Shown in pieces: positions 4,736 through 7,951 of a stretch of 7,951 nucleotides of DNA. The DNA comes from an uncultured Eubacteriales bacterium (lineage in GTDB: Bacteria; Bacillota; Clostridia; Monoglobales; Monoglobaceae). Location: the NCBI GenBank assembly GCA_900550775.1, contig URTH01000073.1:1-7951 (forward strand), written 5' to 3'. Positions within the stretch are counted from its first letter, which is position 1, and each line of letters begins with the position of its first letter. Made by a program: the position numbers and the translations under genes. A model generated the notes under the pieces. The model was not told the origin of the DNA. It did not search any database and worked only from the letters and a program-made list of their open reading frames with translations.

Positions 4736-6024
4736 TACGCCTTGCCCCCTTTCATAGACTCTGCATCCGCTTTCTTGCTAATGCCGTAAAGCCAGAGGTT
4801 TTTCACATTCATACCAATCATCTGCTTAAGCAGGAATTTGGTAACAAAGATTGCGGAGAGCATGGATACGATAACACCGATGAACAAGGTGATACCAAAT
4901 CCCTTAATGGTACCGGTACCCAATACCCATAGAATTACTGCCGAAATAATGGTGGTAATGTTGGAGTCAATGACGGCGGTCAGCGCACGGTTAAATCCGG
5001 CGTCAACGGCACTTCTTACCGTCTTGCCCAGACGAAGCTCCTCTTTGACACGCTCAAAAATAACGACATTGGCATCGACTGCCATACCGACTGACAGGAT
5101 GATACCTGCGATACCCGGCAGGGTCAGGTTTACATGCACATTCGCCAAGATGATAAACACAATCGCAAGATAGGAAAGCAGTGCGATATCTGCGAGCAGT
5201 CCCTGCAGACGGTAAATTAAAAGCATAAACAGCATAACCAGAATCAATCCGATAATGCCGGCTCTCAGTGCGTTCGAGAGTGCCTCGTCACCGAGTGTTG
5301 CACTGACGGTACGAACCTCAACCTGTTCCAGCGAGAACGGCAGCTTACCGGATTTGATGTTTGCCGCAAGGCTTCTTGCCTCTTCAGCGGTAAATTCACC
5401 GGTAATCACACAGGTGTTACTGTCGATACGCTCGTTGACTCTCGGCATGGAAAGCGGCTGGTTATCCATCACGATTGCGATGTTCTGGCCGACCAGTCTG
5501 CCGGTTGCCTCTGCAAACTTATCACGGCCTTCATCGGTCAGTTCCAGGCTGATATAGTAAGAGTTTTTGCTCATACCCTTATCGGTCTGGCCGAACTCTG
5601 CCGACGCATTCTTTACGTCGCTGCCGCTCATGACAACATTGCCGCTCGGATCCTGGAACTCCAGCTGTGCGGTAGCACCCAGAGTTTCGACTGCCTCTTG
5701 TGCGTCCTGTACGTCCGGCAGCTCAACCCGAACCTTGTCGCTGCCCTGTCTGGTCAGCGTTGCCTCGGTGTAGCCCTGGCTATCCAAACGGGTCCGCAGC
5801 ATGCTCACCACGGTATCCATCTCATCATCGGTGGGTTCATCCGTCTGTGCCTTATACACAATCACGGTACCGCCCTTTAAATCAAGACCCTGGGTAATTC
5901 CGTCTTCGTCAAGAATACCAGGGAAACGAACTTTGTCCGTAATGTCAAGACCGTAAAGGCCGACATAAAGAAGTGCTGCAATTACCAGAATAATTGCCGT
6001 AAATTTTACAAAACTTCTGGACAC
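4735..6024 (-). CDS. secD: Protein translocase subunit SecD
   Basis: Membrane partner of SecF. Its large extracytoplasmic P1 domain captures emerging preproteins, and conformational change coupled to ion flow assists export. The 429 residues are normal for Firmicutes SecD. TM1 is about 8-26, followed by the SecD motif GLDLKGG (46-52), the P1 region to about 250, and five more spans from about 253 to 402. TM4 has SVGMAVDANVVIFERVKEEL (311-330) with the essential Asp at D317, counterpart of E. coli D519 and Thermus D340. The start is GTG at 6024, seven bases after a perfect AAAGGAGG (6039-6032 on the minus strand). It follows the small membrane protein gene by 110 bases and overlaps secF by one base. 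No yajC lies in the window. Confidence 0.96.
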   Translation of the reverse strand: MSRSFVKFTAIILVIAALLYVGLYGLDITDKVRFPGILDEDGITQGLDLKGGTVIVYKAQTDEPTDDEMDTVVSMLRTRLDSQGYTEATLTRQGSDKVRVELPDVQDAQEAVETLGATAQLEFQDPSGNVVMSGSDVKNASAEFGQTDKGMSKNSYYISLELTDEGRDKFAEATGRLVGQNIAIVMDNQPLSMPRVNERIDSNTCVITGEFTAEEARSLAANIKSGKLPFSLEQVEVRTVSATLGDEALSNALRAGIIGLILVMLFMLLIYRLQGLLADIALLSYLAIVFIILANVHVNLTLPGIAGIILSVGMAVDANVVIFERVKEELRLGKTVRSAVDAGFNRALTAVIDSNITTIISAVILWVLGTGTIKGFGITLFIGVIVSMLSAIFVTKFLLKQMIGMNVKNLWLYGISKKADAESMKGGKA

Positions 6025-6079
6025 TTTTCTTCCTCCTTTGTTTAGGTACTTCCTTCCCTATTTTAATGATAATTCCATT

Positions 6080-6119
6080 TCCGGTTATTGACCGGATTGA
6101 TTATTTTACAATTTTACAA
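6080..6119. repeat. Inverted repeat and tandem octamer in the secD leader
   Basis: TCCGGT (6080-6085) and ACCGGA (6091-6096) form a 6-bp stem with a 5-base loop. Next to it TTTTACAA occurs twice in tandem (6104-6111 and 6112-6119), reading as TTGTAAAA twice on the transcribed minus strand. Both sit in the 110-base gap between the small gene and secD. No T-run follows the stem in either direction, so it is not a terminator. It may be an operator, an mRNA structure or nothing. Confidence 0.35.
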
Positions 6120-6134
6120 ATCGGCATCCTTCGC

Positions 6135-6518
6135 CTAACACCTCATCACAATGCCATAATCCGGGAATCCTTCTATCCCGGCAACCTTAAAAAAGGCGAA
6201 CGCCCCTCTTCTGCCGTCGCGCGGCGCAAACCACGCCGGCAGATACCCTGCCGCAGAAAACGGAATTGCTTTTTGCATCCGCTGCGCGGAATCCGTGCTG
6301 ATTACTGGTGCCGCGCGGTATACCGCACCTCTCTCCGGCTCCGCCGGAACGCTCATGGATGCGGTACGGCTGATGATATTGAGTTCGGGCGCTTGCTCTC
6401 CCATGCAGTTTTCCGCCGCAGATACAATATAATTTAAAACCAGAGAGCAAAGCAGGGATGACACCATAAGCAAAACCAGCGCCATCGCCAGTCTGCCTTT
6501 TCTGTGTTTTTTCACCAT
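6135..6518 (-). CDS. Hypothetical single-span membrane protein at the head of the secDF operon
   Basis: I do not recognise this family. The 127-residue product begins MVKKHRKGR, a strongly basic cytoplasmic stub, followed by one hydrophobic span (about residues 11-33, rich in Leu/Val/Met). A C-terminal part of about 94 residues should then lie outside by the positive-inside rule. That part has scattered Pro, Ala and Arg, two cysteines (one of them the final residue) and no repeat or catalytic motif. It could be an uncleaved signal anchor or a cleaved signal peptide (possible site after VSA, residue 34). It is not YajC: the length is near, but the topology and sequence differ. ATG 6518 has GGGGTGGGAG just upstream. 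An in-frame ATG at 6575 is rejected because the predicted transcript starts there. It is first in a unit with secD and secF. Confidence 0.7.
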   Translation of the reverse strand: MVKKHRKGRLAMALVLLMVSSLLCSLVLNYIVSAAENCMGEQAPELNIISRTASMSVPAEPERGAVYRAAPVISTDSAQRMQKAIPFSAAGYLPAWFAPRDGRRGAFAFFKVAGIEGFPDYGIVMRC

Positions 6519-6581
6519 GCGTCTCCCACCCCGTTTCTCAAACCGCGGCATCAAAGCCTCGGCCGCACATAACAACGCCTT

Positions 6582-6610
6582 ATTATAACCTTATCGGCGG
6601 CGCAAGTCAA
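6582..6610 (-). promoter_or_regulatory. Sigma-A promoter of the small protein-secD-secF operon
   Basis: Read on the minus strand, TTGACT (6610-6605) and TATAAT (6587-6582) are separated by exactly 17 bases: a perfect -10 and a 5/6 -35. Transcription should begin near 6575, leaving a leader of about 57 bases before the small gene. This fixes that gene's start at 6518 and separates the secDF unit from the scfB-HD pair. Confidence 0.85.
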
Positions 6611-6627
6611 GCGTTTCGCGCAAAATG

Positions 6628-6641
6628 TTAAATATATTTAA
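6628..6641. promoter_or_regulatory. AT-only palindrome upstream of the secDF operon promoter
   Basis: TTAAATATATTTAA is a perfect 14-bp palindrome centred about 24 bases upstream of the -35 hexamer (6610-6605). The position suits an UP element or the operator of a dimeric regulator. AT-rich palindromes also arise by chance, so the role is uncertain. Confidence 0.3.
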
Positions 6642-6676
6642 ACACAACGGCCACAGGATGCCAGAGATTGTCTTTT

Positions 6677-7372
6677 TCAGGCGAGCTTGGTTTCGTTGAT
6701 AAAGAGTTCAAAGCCGGTGCCCAAAAAGTCCGCCGCCCGTTTGCACATTGCCATACGCGTTAAAAAGATCTCAAAATAATCCATTACAGAGCAGATTTCG
6801 TTGTCAATCGTAAGTTTCAGCCGAATCACCTTGTCATTGCAGACCGCAATGTCCGACTGCGTCACGGCATAATTGACGCGGTCGTGGATATCAAACGCCG
6901 AGCGGTCACGGTTGCGCACCCGACTGCGGCGCACGTCTGATTTGTCGGCCAGAATCAAGGCGGCTGCTACCTGGTTGACCGGCGTTCCCGTTCCCTCATC
7001 ATGGTTGCCGATGGCGGCAATCACCTTTGCGATTTCTCTGGGTTCCATTCCCATACGGGTCAGAATCTGAAACGCAATCACCGCACTGCTCTGCGCGTGA
7101 TCGATCCGATTTACCACATTGCCGATATCGTGAATATAGCCTGCAATCCGCGCAAGTTCGGCCGTTCTTTTATCAAAATGCAATGCAGTCAGGATATCAT
7201 GCGCCACCTTTGCCGCACGCTGTGCATGCAGCAGAGAGTGGTTGGTAAGCCCCAAGGTTCCTAAGTATTTATCGCCCATTTCCAGGTATGTTTTAATTTC
7301 CTTGTTCTTTACGATGTCCTGAAACGTAACCGTCACCGCATTTTGTTTCTCTGCCTCATATTCTGCATCCAT
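6677..7372 (-). CDS. HD-domain phosphohydrolase, conserved neighbour of SCIFF and secDF genes
   Basis: A 231-residue soluble HD-superfamily protein, expected to bind metal and hydrolyse a phosphate ester or phosphodiester; the substrate is unknown. Visible metal-ligand candidates are H49 in the first helix, H81-D82 (GYIHDIGN), H92, H124-D125 (IGNHDEGTG) and D143 (LADKSD). This is the H...HD...D pattern, with extra histidines as in bimetal HD enzymes. The C-terminal part (about 165-225) lacks a recognised motif and may be a small sensing or dimerisation domain. There is no signal peptide or membrane span. ATG 7372 has AGGAGG (7386-7381) eight bases upstream. It begins 35 bases after the scfB stop and is probably co-transcribed with it. 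In many Clostridia the order scfB, HD protein, secD, secF is conserved, which supports the family assignment but not a function. I saw no clear terminator after it. Confidence 0.85.
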   Translation of the reverse strand: MDAEYEAEKQNAVTVTFQDIVKNKEIKTYLEMGDKYLGTLGLTNHSLLHAQRAAKVAHDILTALHFDKRTAELARIAGYIHDIGNVVNRIDHAQSSAVIAFQILTRMGMEPREIAKVIAAIGNHDEGTGTPVNQVAAALILADKSDVRRSRVRNRDRSAFDIHDRVNYAVTQSDIAVCNDKVIRLKLTIDNEICSVMDYFEIFLTRMAMCKRAADFLGTGFELFINETKLA

Positions 7373-7407
7373 TTTGCAATCCTCCTATCCGTCTTTATCG
7401 GGCCGCG

Positions 7408-7951
7408 TCAAAGGCCGAGTTCCGCCTCAACCGCCTTGGCATAAAGGCTGCACTCCACCCGTTTTCTCTGTAATTTGCAGCTCATCTCATGCGGTTCATT
7501 GATGTCACCGTTTAAGAGACAGGCATTTGCCATACAGCCGCCGCTGCAATAAAATTTTGCAAAGCATTCGCGGCATTTCGGCTTTGTATATACATTACAG
7601 GACTCAAAGGTCTTTCGCAGCTCCATATTGACAGAATCATCCTCGATGGTACCCATCTTATAAGCCTCGTTGCCCACAAACTGGTGACAGGGATAAACAT
7701 CGCCGTTCGGTGCAACCGCCAGGTATTCACACCCTGCGCCGCAGCCGGATAGCCGTTTGATGACGCAAGGCCCCTGATCCAGGTCAATCATAAAATGGAA
7801 GAAATTAAATCCTCTGCCTTCCTTTTTCCGCTCCAAATATGCGTCAACCAGCTTTTCGTACTCGGCATAGATTTTCGGCAGATCCTCCTCACGCAGAGCA
7901 TAGGGCGCATCCGGCTCACTGACAACCGGCTCGACCGACGTCTGTTTAAAT
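7408..7951 (-). CDS. scfB: SCIFF (ranthipeptide) radical SAM maturase, C-terminal part only
   Basis: The enzyme makes thioether cross-links in the small six-cysteine SCIFF precursor peptide, using SAM and iron-sulfur clusters. Only the last 180 residues are present; the gene continues past the right edge, so the radical SAM CxxxCxxC site is not visible. The visible portion includes GFNFFHFMIDLDQGPCV and then LSGCGAGCEYLAVAPNGD, followed by YPCHQFVGN. It ends in a SPASM region with cysteines at visible positions 62, 70, 74, 88, 118, 126, 129, 135, 139, 144, 158 and 167, enough for two auxiliary 4Fe-4S clusters. The segment is highly characteristic of the SCIFF maturase family. The stop at 7408 lies 35 bases before the HD gene. 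The precursor gene scfA would be expected just beyond the window, upstream of scfB. Confidence 0.93.
   Translation of the reverse strand, partial: FKQTSVEPVVSEPDAPYALREEDLPKIYAEYEKLVDAYLERKKEGRGFNFFHFMIDLDQGPCVIKRLSGCGAGCEYLAVAPNGDVYPCHQFVGNEAYKMGTIEDDSVNMELRKTFESCNVYTKPKCRECFAKFYCSGGCMANACLLNGDINEPHEMSCKLQRKRVECSLYAKAVEAELGL

Noticed and set aside
6066..6437. 123-residue plus-strand open frame opposite the small membrane protein
   Set aside because: No ribosome binding site, Arg/Pro-rich antisense-type composition, and it conflicts with the promoter and reading direction of the secDF operon.
6519..6575. ATG at 6575 as start of the small membrane protein
   Set aside because: It coincides with the predicted transcription start of the -35/-10 pair at 6582-6610, so no ribosome binding site would be transcribed; ATG 6518 has GGGGTGGGAG upstream.
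7408..7836. Treating the SCIFF maturase fragment as a complete 142-residue gene starting at 7836
   Set aside because: The frame stays open to the window edge and the added 38 residues match the expected SCIFF maturase sequence, so the gene is cut by the window and does not start internally.

Overview
The window looks like chromosomal DNA of a spore-forming member of the Clostridia, probably a gut-type Oscillospirales/Ruminococcaceae relative. Four things support this: a clear sporulation sigma factor SigG, a SCIFF (ranthipeptide) radical SAM maturase next to secD/secF, strong AGGAGG-type ribosome binding sites, and sigma-A promoters with 17-base spacers. The placement is inferred from gene content; no taxonomic marker is present.

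Layout. The plus-strand half carries pfkA (phosphofructokinase, 152-1216), rpmE (ribosomal protein L31), a HAD-superfamily hydrolase, a 55-residue DUF6774-like protein and sigG, which ends at 3590. The minus-strand half, read from right to left, carries the C-terminal 180 residues of the SCIFF maturase scfB (running off the right edge), an HD-domain phosphohydrolase, a small membrane-anchored protein of unknown function, secD and secF. The two halves converge on a bidirectional terminator at 3597-3633.

How the genes work together. scfB and the HD gene are 35 bases apart and probably form the end of one transcript. A near-consensus sigma-A promoter (6582-6610, minus strand) starts a new unit: small membrane protein, then secD, then secF, with a TAATG stop/start overlap between the last two. 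SecD and SecF form the proton-driven partner of the SecYEG translocon. On the plus side, rpmE has its own extended -10 promoter. The HAD and DUF6774-like genes each begin about 30 bases after a terminator hairpin with no room for a sigma-A promoter, so they probably depend on read-through. sigG has a plausible sigma-F-type promoter.

Points of most interest. (1) pfkA appears to be a mosaic: codons 1 to about 131 and the Shine-Dalgarno-less AT-rich leader look Bacteroidota-like, while codons from about 139 onward look like the host, with the switch at the conserved PKTIDNDL motif. This is either an intragenic recombination or an assembly join. (2) SecF has Asn at the position of the functionally essential transmembrane Asp (E. 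coli D213) and carries an Ala/Asp/Glu/Asn-rich insertion of about 50 residues in its extracytoplasmic domain. (3) An unrecognised type-II membrane protein leads the secDF operon. I saw no CRISPR array, insertion sequence, tRNA or rRNA.
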